NCBI RefSeq assembly: GCF_047124445.1
Contig: NZ_CP138921.1
Span: 1,736,001-1,800,000, forward strand
DNA from: Shimia sp047124445
Lineage (GTDB): Bacteria > Pseudomonadota > Alphaproteobacteria > Rhodobacterales > Rhodobacteraceae
DNA: 64,000 nucleotides
Direction: 5' to 3'
Shown here: piece after piece, positions 31,798-41,059 of the stretch
How the letters are laid out: the number at the start of each line of letters is the position of its first letter
Position numbering within the stretch: the first letter of the stretch is position 1
Program-made: the position numbers and the translations under genes
The notes under the pieces: model-generated
The model's database searches: none
Seen by the model: only the letters and a program-made list of their open reading frames with translations
Told to the model about the DNA's origin: nothing

Positions 31798-34674
31798 TCA
31801 TTGGCCCTCCTTCTGTTCTTGCTCGCCCGCGCCATCCTCCGGCGCCTCAGACGGGTCGTGATCCATAGGGGTCACGTTGATGGTTTCCCCGGCAAACCGC
31901 GCAATCCGCGACAGGCTGTAAAGCATCAGCATCACCGCGCCCAACACCGCCAAGAACACGCCCAAATCAAAGGCCATCGCCGTGGCCCACTCAAACTCTT
32001 CGATCGGTGGGAAATGCAAATAGCCATAAGCGCTGGTCAGGAACGGCTTGCCTGCCAACCACGCACCCACGCCGGTCAACCCGGCGATAATGACGCCCCA
32101 GCCAATCATCGAGTGGTACTCGATCCGCTGCCGCAACTGCGCCCAGGCAAAACCCGAGGCCATGTACTGCATCAGCAAGGCAATGGAGATCACCAGCCCC
32201 GCGACAAAGCCGCCGCCCGGCTGGTTGTGACCACGCAGGAAGATATAGAGCCCCACCATCACCGCCATCGGCAGCATGGCGCGGGTCGCCACCACCATCA
32301 TCAGCGGGTGACGGTCACGTGACCGATCTGGCGAAAACGCCCGATCCCTCAAACGCTTGGCCGCAGGGCCCCGCAACAGCGCATCCATCAACGCAAAGAT
32401 CGTCAGGCCCGCAATGCCCAGCACGATGATCTCGCCGTAGGTGTCATAGCCCCGGAAATCCACGAGGATCACGTTCACCACATTGGTGCCGCCACCGCCC
32501 TTGTAGGAGTTGGCGAGGTGATAGGCCGAAATGCTGTCCACATCGCGGGTCAGGAAGGCCATCGCCAACGCAGCCACTGCGCCACCACCAGCAATCGCCA
32601 CCACCGCATCGCGCAGGCGCTTGCCGTTGCTGCTTTCCGCAGGGGTGTCCTTTGGCAGGAAGTAGAGCGCCAAAAGCAACAGCATGATGGTCACGGTCTC
32701 AACCGAAATCTGCGTCAGCGCGAGGTCCGGTGCGGAGAGGTAGACAAAACCGCCCGAGATCACGAGGCCGATGATCGAGATAAACACCAAAGAACGGAAG
32801 CGATTGCGGTGCTGGCTCACCACCAGCCACGTGGCCGCAATCAGCGACAGCCAACCAACCCAGACCAAAGGCGGCACCGGCAAAATCTCCCGCGTTGGCG
32901 CGCTGATCCCACCAGTGAAATAGGCGTGCGCCCCCACCCCAACAGCAGCCACCACCAGCAACGCTAGGTAGCGGCTCATCACGCCATTGTGGGTGCCACG
33001 GGCAAAGGCTTTGGCCAGCGCCACGCAGCTGTCCATGATCGCATCAAAGATCGCTTTCGCCTCAGGCCGACGTGCCCGCAGCCAGATCGCATCCAGCTTG
33101 CCATGCACAGCCAGCAGAACGCCGCCCACCACAAAGGCAATCACAGACATCCACAGCGCCGGAGTCACGCCATGCCACAGTTTCAGATGTGGATGTGTGT
33201 CGAGCCCGGTCACAGCATTGGCCGCCACCGTCACCAGCGGCTCCGCCAAAAACGGCATCGCACCAATCAGCACCACCAGCACCGTCAACAGCGCCGGCGC
33301 AGCATAAAGCCCAAAGGGCGGATCATGTGGCGTGGACGGATAATCATCGCGCACCGGCCCACCAAACACGTGGAAGATAAACCGGAAGGAGTATGCCACA
33401 GAGAAACAGCTGCCCAAGGTCGCCAGAACCGGCACAATCCACGGATTGTTGTACCAAACTGTATGGGCCGCTTCTTCAAGCATCATCTCTTTGGAGATAA
33501 ACCCGTTGAGCGGAATGGTGCCCGCCATCGACAGCGCCGTGATCGTCCCGATGATCGCGGTGATCGGCATCAGCTTTGCCAAACCACCCAGCCGCTTGAT
33601 GTCCCGAGTGTGCGCCTCGTGATCGACAATCCCGGCGGTCATAAACAACGCCGCCTTAAAGGTCAGGTGGTTGATGATGTGGAACACCGCCGCAATCACC
33701 GCCGCTTTGGTGCCAAAGCCCAACAACATGGTCAGCAGGCCCAAATGGCTCACGGTGGAGAACGCCAGAAGGCCTTTCAGGTCGTCTTTGAACAGCGCAA
33801 TCACCGCGCCGAGGACCATGGTGACCAGGCCGGTTGTCGCAACAATGTAGAACCACGCATCCGTGCCCGCCAAAACAGGCCACATCCGTGCCATCAAGAA
33901 CACCCCTGCTTTCACCATGGTGGCAGAGTGCAGGTAAGCCGACACCGGGGTAGGCGCGGCCATCGCATGCGGCAGCCAGAAGTGGAACGGGAACTGGGCG
34001 GATTTGGTAAACGCCCCAATCAGGATCAGGATCAGCGCGGGCATGTACCATTCACTCGCCTTGATCACATCGCCTTGCGCCAGAATGTCAGTCAGGTTGT
34101 AGCTGCCCACGATATTGCCAAGGATCAGCATCCCACCAATCATCGCCAAGCCACCTGCGCCGGTCACGGTCAACGCCATACGCGCGCCCTGACGACCTTC
34201 CGGCAGGTGCTTCCAATAGCCAATCAACAGGAAGGACGACAGGCTGGTCAACTCCCAGAAGATCAGCAAAAGCAGGATGTTGTCAGACAGAACAATGCCC
34301 AGCATCGCGCCCTGGAACAGCAGCAGGTAGGTGTAGAACTGCCCCATCGGATCTTTAGCGGAGAGGTAGAACCGTGCATAGAGGATGATCAGCAGGCCAA
34401 CCCCTAGGATCATGCCTGCAAACAGCACCCCCAAACCATCCAGGAAAAAGCTTGCTGAAAGCCCAAGCTGCGGCAGCCATTCAATGGTGGTGCTGACAAC
34501 TTCGCCGCGCATCACCGCTGGCACCTGCGTGGCCAGCAACACCAACGCCAAAAGTGTCGGAACGGCGGTGAAGGATGCACAGGCATTGCGCCCGGCACGG
34601 ATCATGATCCCCGGCACCAAAGCGCCAAGAAATGGTAAAATGGCGATAAAAGCCAGAATACTGCCGTCGTTCAT
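31798..34674 (-). CDS. mrpA: Na+/H+ antiporter fused subunits A and B
   Basis: This 958-residue protein combines the NuoL-like MrpA (residues 1 to about 760, with LLLLIFWELTSLSSFLLIGY and the channel lysine segment FTKSAQFPFHFWLPHAM) and a C-terminal MrpB domain (about 820-930; GGGFVAGLVISIALLMQYMA). The A-B fusion is the usual form in many proteobacteria and explains the lack of a separate mrpB. The ATG at 34674 has AGGAGG upstream. The complex exports Na+ in exchange for protons, which fits a marine cell. Confidence 0.95.
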   Translation of the reverse strand: MNDGSILAFIAILPFLGALVPGIMIRAGRNACASFTAVPTLLALVLLATQVPAVMRGEVVSTTIEWLPQLGLSASFFLDGLGVLFAGMILGVGLLIILYARFYLSAKDPMGQFYTYLLLFQGAMLGIVLSDNILLLLIFWELTSLSSFLLIGYWKHLPEGRQGARMALTVTGAGGLAMIGGMLILGNIVGSYNLTDILAQGDVIKASEWYMPALILILIGAFTKSAQFPFHFWLPHAMAAPTPVSAYLHSATMVKAGVFLMARMWPVLAGTDAWFYIVATTGLVTMVLGAVIALFKDDLKGLLAFSTVSHLGLLTMLLGFGTKAAVIAAVFHIINHLTFKAALFMTAGIVDHEAHTRDIKRLGGLAKLMPITAIIGTITALSMAGTIPLNGFISKEMMLEEAAHTVWYNNPWIVPVLATLGSCFSVAYSFRFIFHVFGGPVRDDYPSTPHDPPFGLYAAPALLTVLVVLIGAMPFLAEPLVTVAANAVTGLDTHPHLKLWHGVTPALWMSVIAFVVGGVLLAVHGKLDAIWLRARRPEAKAIFDAIMDSCVALAKAFARGTHNGVMSRYLALLVVAAVGVGAHAYFTGGISAPTREILPVPPLVWVGWLSLIAATWLVVSQHRNRFRSLVFISIIGLVISGGFVYLSAPDLALTQISVETVTIMLLLLALYFLPKDTPAESSNGKRLRDAVVAIAGGGAVAALAMAFLTRDVDSISAYHLANSYKGGGGTNVVNVILVDFRGYDTYGEIIVLGIAGLTIFALMDALLRGPAAKRLRDRAFSPDRSRDRHPLMMVVATRAMLPMAVMVGLYIFLRGHNQPGGGFVAGLVISIALLMQYMASGFAWAQLRQRIEYHSMIGWGVIIAGLTGVGAWLAGKPFLTSAYGYLHFPPIEEFEWATAMAFDLGVFLAVLGAVMLMLYSLSRIARFAGETINVTPMDHDPSEAPEDGAGEQEQKEGQ

Positions 34675-34803
34675 CGGCGCCCTCCTGTTCGTTGCCCCAG
34701 ACTGATAAGCATCCGCCTATCCTAAAACAACCGGCGTCTACCCAAAATACCTTAGAAAAACTCCGTGTTTTTCGCGGTTTGTGCGCAGATGCCGCAGGCG
34801 GGC

Positions 34804-36741
34804 TCAGAATTGCTCGGCCAACTGCCGCAAATCCGGATCGTCTGGATTGTAAGCCAACGCCTGTCGCATGCGCTTTTGCGCTGCACGCCGACCTTCGACC
34901 TGCGCGGTCATGCGGATCAAGCTGCTCCAAGCTTGCGGGTTCTGCGGGTTCAGCCGCACCGCCTCAGACAAGGCCGCAATCGCCGACGGAAGATTGCCCG
35001 AGACCATCGAATAACCCGCCACCTGCAAATGCGCCTCGGCAAAATCCATTTGGTTCTGTACTACGTTGCCAAACTCGCGATAGGCTTGCCCCAAGGCCGC
35101 CCGCAGAGTGTCAGGCAAACGATCCGGTCGCTGGCTCATGATCGCCCGCGCCGCCGCCAGACGCACCGCCCGCACGTCATCATTCAAGCCCTGCAGCAAA
35201 TACGGCGCCGTGGCCACAACCGCCCGTACCCGCAACGCATTCAACGCCCCAACCCGGATTTGCGGGTCCTCGTTTTGCAAAAACGCCCCCAACTCCTCCA
35301 AATCCAACGTTGTCGCGCCCGGCCCCAAAAGCCACAACGCCGTTGCCCGCACCAATCCCGGCTGCGCCTCATCCTGCGCCAGCCCCATCAGCTCTCCCGC
35401 TGCAGGGCGCGGATTGGCGCGCCCTTTCGCCAGAACCTCGCCATAGTGCGGCTCTTGCCAGCGCCCATCGGGGAACCACGCGCGCACTTTACCTGCCGCC
35501 CACTCATTGCTTTTGTCGTCATGACAGCTGCTACAGGCATTCGGGCTGTCCAGCGCGTCGCTCAGATCGGGACGCGGCACCCGAAAGCTGTGATCGCGGC
35601 GCGGATCAGTGCCCATGTAGACCTTGTCCACCATGTGACAGCTCACACATTGCGCCGCCTCGGTGCCCTCTGGGTGGTTGGTATGCGCCACATCCTCATA
35701 GTCTGCCAACCGCAGGCTTTCGAACTCAGGATTGCCCGCTGGTGAGTGACACTGCGTGCAGACCGCGTTGCCTTCCGCCACGACCTCCGCCGAATGTGGC
35801 TCATGACAATTGGCGCAGGTCACACCCTTTTGGGACATCTTGGACTGAAGAAAGGACCCGTAGACATAAACCTCATCCAAAATCTGACCGTCCGCGTGAT
35901 ACAAACCGGGTCGCAGCATCGCGAGGTTGTAATTATCGGCAAAGGCCTCGCCCGGCAGCGGATTGCCATTGCCAAAGCCTTCGCGTCTGGAATGACACCC
36001 GGCACATTGTTCCATTGCAGCGACAGGCTCCGACATCGTCGCCGTGAACCCCCAATCGTCCAAAGCCACCGCAAAACTCTCCGGCTTGGCGCCCTCGACA
36101 ATGGTCAAATGCGCCGCCCCCGGCCCATGGCACGCCTCACAGCCCACGCCGATCTCAACCTGCTGGCTGGCGTAGCGCTTGGTCTGAAAGTCGTAATTCT
36201 TCTCAAACCCGGTCGCGTGACACTCCGCACAACGGCTGTTCCAGTTTTTGTAAACACCGGTCCAGTGAAAGGCATCTTCGGGTGGCAAGTCCTGATCTGG
36301 ATAGAGGTGGTACCACTCCCGCTGCTCCACATCCCAAACGACATCAAAGCTCTGCAGGCGCCCCTTGCCAGTTGACAGGATAGGATGTTCAAGCGGATGC
36401 ACCCCGCCCACGGAATGCATCTCATACCGCGCTTCCACGCCATCCTTCTCGCGCACCGTCACCACATAGGCGTCGCCCTCTCTGTCAAACGTCGCGCGCA
36501 TGCCGTCATGCTCAAAGCTCTCTCCCGCAAAAGCCCCAACAAAACTGTCCTCTCCCGGCATCCGCCAAGCCTCGCCATGGTGCGAAGTTTTCCACGCGTC
36601 ATACGCCTCTGTATGACAGTCCCGACAGGCTTCTGAGCCAACATAATCCGGCACACCCGCGCCATGTGGCGTCTGCGCACCTCCGGCAGTACCCAGCATC
36701 ACGCACGCCAGGGCCATGCCGAAAAAAGTCTTAAATGTCAT
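34804..36741 (-). CDS. Periplasmic octaheme c-type cytochrome with HEAT/TPR-like C-terminus
   Basis: This 645-residue exported protein has a signal peptide (residues 1 to about 22) and eight CxxCH haem-binding motifs starting at residues 39, 171, 201, 246, 309, 328, 365 and 403. The spacing and the YVGSEACRDCH opening resemble the cytochrome c554-like multihaem group. Residues about 430-570 look like HEAT-type repeats (VRATALWLLGPG, QIRVGALNALR, VRAVRLAAARAI) and the last 80 residues like TPR units (AIAALSEAVRLNPQNPQAW). It is the last gene of a long Bat/MoxR operon, 11 bases after batD. The redox partner and substrate are unknown; its CxxCH tail and repeats suggest an electron carrier that also binds proteins. 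Confidence 0.9.
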   Translation of the reverse strand: MTFKTFFGMALACVMLGTAGGAQTPHGAGVPDYVGSEACRDCHTEAYDAWKTSHHGEAWRMPGEDSFVGAFAGESFEHDGMRATFDREGDAYVVTVREKDGVEARYEMHSVGGVHPLEHPILSTGKGRLQSFDVVWDVEQREWYHLYPDQDLPPEDAFHWTGVYKNWNSRCAECHATGFEKNYDFQTKRYASQQVEIGVGCEACHGPGAAHLTIVEGAKPESFAVALDDWGFTATMSEPVAAMEQCAGCHSRREGFGNGNPLPGEAFADNYNLAMLRPGLYHADGQILDEVYVYGSFLQSKMSQKGVTCANCHEPHSAEVVAEGNAVCTQCHSPAGNPEFESLRLADYEDVAHTNHPEGTEAAQCVSCHMVDKVYMGTDPRRDHSFRVPRPDLSDALDSPNACSSCHDDKSNEWAAGKVRAWFPDGRWQEPHYGEVLAKGRANPRPAAGELMGLAQDEAQPGLVRATALWLLGPGATTLDLEELGAFLQNEDPQIRVGALNALRVRAVVATAPYLLQGLNDDVRAVRLAAARAIMSQRPDRLPDTLRAALGQAYREFGNVVQNQMDFAEAHLQVAGYSMVSGNLPSAIAALSEAVRLNPQNPQAWSSLIRMTAQVEGRRAAQKRMRQALAYNPDDPDLRQLAEQF

Positions 36742-36752
36742 ACAGCTGTCTT

Positions 36753-38033
36753 TCAGTTTTGATGCGTGGAGACCGGATTGAGTGGTGGCAAATCCGGAGT
36801 CTTCGTGTCGCGACGATAGCGGGTTTCGCGGTGTTTTCTATGGCAGAGTGTTTTGAGGTGCGCCCAAGCCTGCGCTTCCTCGGTCGCGCGGCCAGTGCCA
36901 AACCGCGCCGCGCCAATCTGCAAGAAGGCTTCTTCAATCGCTTTCTCGGTCTCTTGTCCGGCACGCGGCACCTTCGGCGCCCAACGCAAATAGGCCTGTT
37001 TGGCCGCACTCAAATCCCGTTTCTGCATCGCTTGTTTCAACAAGCCGTAGGCATAACCCGCACTCTGCAACCGCCGCGCCTGCGCTCTCTTCCAAGACCC
37101 GTGCAGAACCGGCATACCCCAACGCACAATAGCCCATGCAACAAGTAACAAAGCCACCAAAGCCGCGCCCCACCGCACGATCTTGTCAACATCCATTGGT
37201 TCCGCACTGGGCGCCAAAACCGGTGCATCCGCCTGCACGTCAATCGCCTCCGCCGTGGCTTCTTCCACTTTGCCAGTCTTCAGATTGAACCACTGCAAAC
37301 GCACTTCAGGCAACGCGCCTTCCACGCCGCCTTCCACCACATAGACCGTCTTCTCCACGCGCGAACCACTCACCACACCGCGGTTTTCCGTCTCCTCGAC
37401 CACCGGGCTTTCTGGATAGGCGCGCAGCCCCGCAAGCCCCTCCTCCGGCGTGACAGGTGGCAAAAACATCGGCGACACACCTTCGATCTTCACTTCAAGC
37501 GCGCGCGTAAAGCTTGCACCGGCGTCCAGCCCCGTGGTCTCCCCCTCAACAGTTTGCGTCAAAGTCAGCTTTTCAGCTGCTACAAACGGGTCCAATCCTT
37601 CCGCGCCTTCCGGCACGACACCTGTCACTGTTTGCGCGGGGACCGGCAAGGTTGCCTCGAGCACGTCGTTACCTTCAAGCGCGCGATACCGTACCTTCAC
37701 CTCTCCCGCCGGAATCTCAAACGTGCCCGGCACCACCGGTGTGATCTGATAGCGCCGCGAAATCCCGGACCAGGTCTCCCCGCCAATGCTCTTGCTGGTC
37801 GGCGAGCTCGCCTTGGACGGCAGCCGCACCATCAGGTTCGGCGTTTCAAAATCCGGCCAGACCGGCGGGTCCGGCATAAATGTGGGCACCAAAACCGTCA
37901 GCCGCAGCGTCAGCGGCTGCCCCGGCACGGTTTCGCTTTCCTCAAAGGTCACTTCCAGCTTGGGCTGCACATCCTGTGCCCAAACCGCAGCAACACTTGC
38001 CAACCACAGAACAAAGACAACACACCACCTCAT
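36753..38033 (-). CDS. batD: BatD-like exported membrane protein
   Basis: This 426-residue protein has a signal peptide (residues 1 to about 19, ending AVWA), a periplasmic region with the BatD oxygen-tolerance fold (EVTFEESETVPGQPLTLRLT, PGTFEIPAGEVKVRYR) and one membrane helix near residue 290 (VALLLVAWAIVRWGM) followed by a basic cytosolic tail of about 120 residues. Bat proteins work with MoxR AAA+ ATPases in cell-envelope stress or enzyme maturation, but no precise biochemical role is known. The start overlaps the batB stop by four bases. Confidence 0.88.
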   Translation of the reverse strand: MRWCVVFVLWLASVAAVWAQDVQPKLEVTFEESETVPGQPLTLRLTVLVPTFMPDPPVWPDFETPNLMVRLPSKASSPTSKSIGGETWSGISRRYQITPVVPGTFEIPAGEVKVRYRALEGNDVLEATLPVPAQTVTGVVPEGAEGLDPFVAAEKLTLTQTVEGETTGLDAGASFTRALEVKIEGVSPMFLPPVTPEEGLAGLRAYPESPVVEETENRGVVSGSRVEKTVYVVEGGVEGALPEVRLQWFNLKTGKVEEATAEAIDVQADAPVLAPSAEPMDVDKIVRWGAALVALLLVAWAIVRWGMPVLHGSWKRAQARRLQSAGYAYGLLKQAMQKRDLSAAKQAYLRWAPKVPRAGQETEKAIEEAFLQIGAARFGTGRATEEAQAWAHLKTLCHRKHRETRYRRDTKTPDLPPLNPVSTHQN

Positions 38034-39601
38034 GGCTGCTCCCCCCGTGCCGCTTCCAACCGGAACCGTTGCTTAAGAAAATCTTCGGTGCGCGTATCCA
38101 CCGTGCGCATCCACTGCTCGGTCGACAAATGCGCCGGCGCATCCTCCTGCGGCACCTCAATCTGCGTGTCTTCCCCGCGCCCGCTTTCATTGTCAAACAC
38201 CACATCGTCTGCGCCAATCCCGGTATCTTCGCCTGTGTCCGATTGCTCCCGCGTGGTCTCCACATAGTCCACTATGGCCTTAGAAATCGGCAAGTTCTGC
38301 CGCGCGCCTTGGTGTTCCGGATCAATCTCCAGCGCTCGTTCAAAAGCCCGCACCCCATCGCGATAACCGCGCGATTTCAGATGCGCCATGCCTTGCAAAA
38401 ACGCCGCCTCCGCCGTGTCCAGCCGCGCCATCTCCTGCGCCGCCGTCTCATATTCCCCACTGCGATAGAGCGCCACGCCGCGCAAATACGGGTCTTCGAA
38501 TGCCGCCGCGGCCTCGGCATAGTCCTTGCGCTCAAACGCCCGCCAGCCCTGCTGATCCGGCGTCAAAAACCAATCGCGCCAGCCCTCGGCCTGCGCCTGC
38601 CCCGGCTGCAAAAGCCAAAGCACCAGCGCGGCCTGCCCCGCCCAACGCACCGCCATCCCGCGCCGGAACCACAGCAGCATTAAAGCCAACGCCGGCCACG
38701 CCAACCACGCGCCGCGATCCTCCCACGGCTGCGCCTCGTCTTCCAATTGCGCCCGCCGATAGGCCGAGGCCAGCGAGCGCTCCACCTCCGCCACATCGCG
38801 GTTGTCCGGCGTCACCCGTGTTGCCGATGTCCCGTCCGGTACTTGTGGCAGGTCTGTGCCCTCAGGCAGCAAGAAGAGGAAACTCATCGACGCGACGGTC
38901 TCAGAAGCCGCAGCCCCCTCCAGATCAGAACCAGCCATGCCCCAAGCCTCCGCCAGTTCCGCCGCCGCGCTGGTCGACAACTCATCAACCATAAACACAA
39001 CGCCCCCCGGCGCGCCTTCCCGCGCCAACAGCGCCTGCGCCGTGGCAAACCCGGCCTGGATGTCCTGCCCCTCAATCGGCATCACCGCCGTGGTCAGCCC
39101 CTCCAGATAAGGCTGCATCACCCCGGGGTCTTCACTCATCGGCACCACCACATGCGCAGAACCCGCAAAAGCCACCAATGCCGTGCGCGCGCCACTGCGC
39201 AAGGCTAGCAAATCCATCGTCTTCTGCCGCGCCCGTGCCAGCCGCTGCGGCGCCACATCGGTTTGTTCCATTGACGGCGTGACCTGCATCACCACCACAA
39301 GCGGTGCAGTCTGGGCCGCAAAAGGTGTCGGCGCTCGGGTCCAACTTGGCCCGGCCACCGCCACCACCAACAGCAAAAGCACCAATGAGATCACATCAAA
39401 CGGCTGCACCCGCCCAGCCGCATTCCCGGGCACAGTCAAAGCTTCGGCCAAATGCGGTGCAAGCCAGCCATCATTGCCCCCAGTTGCGCCACGCCTCTGA
39501 CGCAACCGCCACCAGGTCACAAGCACAGGTAAGGCCAACACAAGCAACCAAGGCCGCAGGAAATGAAACGCCTCAAGGAAAAGCGACAGGTCCGCAGTCA
39601 T
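38030..39601 (-). CDS. batB: BatB-BatC fusion: VWA domain plus TPR region
   Basis: This 523-residue protein has N-terminal membrane helices, a von Willebrand A domain (about residues 95-280), another helix near 320 and a C-terminal TPR-like region (RSGEYETAAQEMARLDTAEA, then AFERALEIDPEHQGARQNLP) that corresponds to a separate BatC in other bacteria. The metal site is degenerate: where DxSxS is expected the sequence reads MQVTPSMEQ, so the first aspartate is Gln. The ATG at 39601 overlaps the batA stop. The fusion suggests BatB and BatC act as one unit. Confidence 0.87.
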   Translation of the reverse strand: MTADLSLFLEAFHFLRPWLLVLALPVLVTWWRLRQRRGATGGNDGWLAPHLAEALTVPGNAAGRVQPFDVISLVLLLLVVAVAGPSWTRAPTPFAAQTAPLVVVMQVTPSMEQTDVAPQRLARARQKTMDLLALRSGARTALVAFAGSAHVVVPMSEDPGVMQPYLEGLTTAVMPIEGQDIQAGFATAQALLAREGAPGGVVFMVDELSTSAAAELAEAWGMAGSDLEGAAASETVASMSFLFLLPEGTDLPQVPDGTSATRVTPDNRDVAEVERSLASAYRRAQLEDEAQPWEDRGAWLAWPALALMLLWFRRGMAVRWAGQAALVLWLLQPGQAQAEGWRDWFLTPDQQGWRAFERKDYAEAAAAFEDPYLRGVALYRSGEYETAAQEMARLDTAEAAFLQGMAHLKSRGYRDGVRAFERALEIDPEHQGARQNLPISKAIVDYVETTREQSDTGEDTGIGADDVVFDNESGRGEDTQIEVPQEDAPAHLSTEQWMRTVDTRTEDFLKQRFRLEAARGEQP

Positions 39602-40581
39602 GCCCGCGCCCTCCCGTGATCGCGCAACCAAAGCGACATCAACAGGACCAACCCAATCGCCAGCGCCGCCATCAAAGGCCAATGCGCCAAGTCCTGCTGC
39701 GGTCGCCAACTCAAGGTCTCGACGTCTTGAGGGTTGAGCGCGTCTATCTCTTCATAGATCGCGTCCAACGCCTCCGCATCAGCGGCAAAATAGGCATCCC
39801 CCCCAGTGCGTTGCGCCAAGTTGCTCAGCAAATCCATATCCAGCCGATCCTCGCCGCTGGCCTCCGGGTCCCCGACACCGATCGCAAACATGCGTACGCC
39901 TTTGTCCCGCGCAATCTCGGCCGCATTCACCGGGCTCATCCGGCTCGCCGTGTCGTTGCCATCGGACAATAGGATCAACAGCCGCTCCTCAATCTCGCTG
40001 GCCTCAAAGGTGTTGATCGCCAAACCAATCGAGTCACCCAGCGCCGTGTGCGGCCCCGCCATGCCCACCTCGGTCTGCGCCAACAACGCCCGCACCGTGT
40101 CCAAATCCTCGGTCAATGGCGCCTGCACATAGGCCCGCGTGCCAAACACGATCAACGCCACCCGGTCGCCAGAGCGATCCGCCAAAAACGCCTCGACCAC
40201 CTCTTGCACCGCCGCCAGTCGCTGCACGGGCTTGCCGTCCTCACCGGGGAAATCCCGCGTGTCCATGCTGCCGGAAATATCAATCGCCAGGATCACATCC
40301 CGTGTCGCCTTGGTGATCTCCTGCGGCGGTCCCAGCCGCACAGGTCCTGCCAAGGCCAACACCAGCAGCACCCACATGATCCCGCCGCCAATCAGCGCGC
40401 GCCGCTTGTGCGCAACAATCGCGGCACCGTCCTGCACGGTCAGCCCGGCGGCCTCCGCGATCTGATCAAAGAACGGTACCCGCAGCGCATCTTGCCGTTG
40501 GCGAAACGGCGGCACCACCCGCCGCCAGATCAGCGGCAAAGGCAGCAGCAACAGCACCCAAGGATGGCTCAGCTCAAACAT
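39598..40581 (-). CDS. batA: BatA-like VWA-domain membrane protein
   Basis: This 327-residue protein has an N-terminal helix pair (WVLLLLPLPLIW and the segment near residue 70), a von Willebrand A domain with an intact metal-binding site (ILAIDISGSMDTRD, later LLSDGNDTAS) and a C-terminal helix (LMAALAIGLVLLMSLWL). The VWA domain should face the periplasm or cytosol depending on topology; in Bat systems it is usually periplasmic. The ATG at 40581 lies eight bases inside the DUF4381 gene. Confidence 0.89.
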   Translation of the reverse strand: MFELSHPWVLLLLPLPLIWRRVVPPFRQRQDALRVPFFDQIAEAAGLTVQDGAAIVAHKRRALIGGGIMWVLLVLALAGPVRLGPPQEITKATRDVILAIDISGSMDTRDFPGEDGKPVQRLAAVQEVVEAFLADRSGDRVALIVFGTRAYVQAPLTEDLDTVRALLAQTEVGMAGPHTALGDSIGLAINTFEASEIEERLLILLSDGNDTASRMSPVNAAEIARDKGVRMFAIGVGDPEASGEDRLDMDLLSNLAQRTGGDAYFAADAEALDAIYEEIDALNPQDVETLSWRPQQDLAHWPLMAALAIGLVLLMSLWLRDHGRARA

Positions 40582-41059
40582 CCGCCACCTCCGGCACCTT
40601 ATGGGATGTGACCCACTGGCGCGCCGCGACCAGCAACTGCGGATCAGCTGCCGCTGGGCCGCTCTGATAGGCGGCACTCACCAAGGCCGTTTCCTGAAAC
40701 TGCCCCGCGCCGGTCTCGCTCAAAAACGTAACCCAGGCCTGCCCACTCAACCCGGCCACACGCCGCCGCCCATAGGCCACCATCGCCGCACGTTTCAAAA
40801 TACCCGAAACAGCCGCCGGATCGTCTGCGACCCGCTCCAAAGCCTTCAACGCAGCACGCCGATAGGCATTGGCCCGATAGTGCTGCCACATCCGCCAGCC
40901 GCGCCACGCCGCGACAGCAAAGACAATCCCTGCCACCACCAGCCAGCCGGCCGTCTGCGGCATCATCGACACCGGTGCCGGGTCCGGCACTTCGGCAAGC
41001 TGATTGATCAGCCCGACAAGGCTATCATTGTCCACGGCTGCGGTGACTTCCTCGCTCAT
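40574..41059 (-). CDS. DUF4381 membrane protein
   Basis: This 161-residue protein has one membrane helix (TAGWLVVAGIVFAVAAWRGW) after a short N-terminal stretch rich in prolines (VPDPAPVSMMP), and a cytosolic helical domain. DUF4381 proteins are constant members of MoxR-Bat operons between the DUF58 gene and the VWA genes, and probably form part of the same membrane complex. The start overlaps the DUF58 stop by four bases and the end overlaps batA by eight. Confidence 0.88.
   Translation of the reverse strand: MSEEVTAAVDNDSLVGLINQLAEVPDPAPVSMMPQTAGWLVVAGIVFAVAAWRGWRMWQHYRANAYRRAALKALERVADDPAAVSGILKRAAMVAYGRRRVAGLSGQAWVTFLSETGAGQFQETALVSAAYQSGPAAADPQLLVAARQWVTSHKVPEVADV

Noticed and set aside
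32989..34407. Plus-strand open frame of 472 codons opposite mrpA
   Set aside because: Same kind of Arg/His/Gln-rich antisense shadow, without start context or domain.
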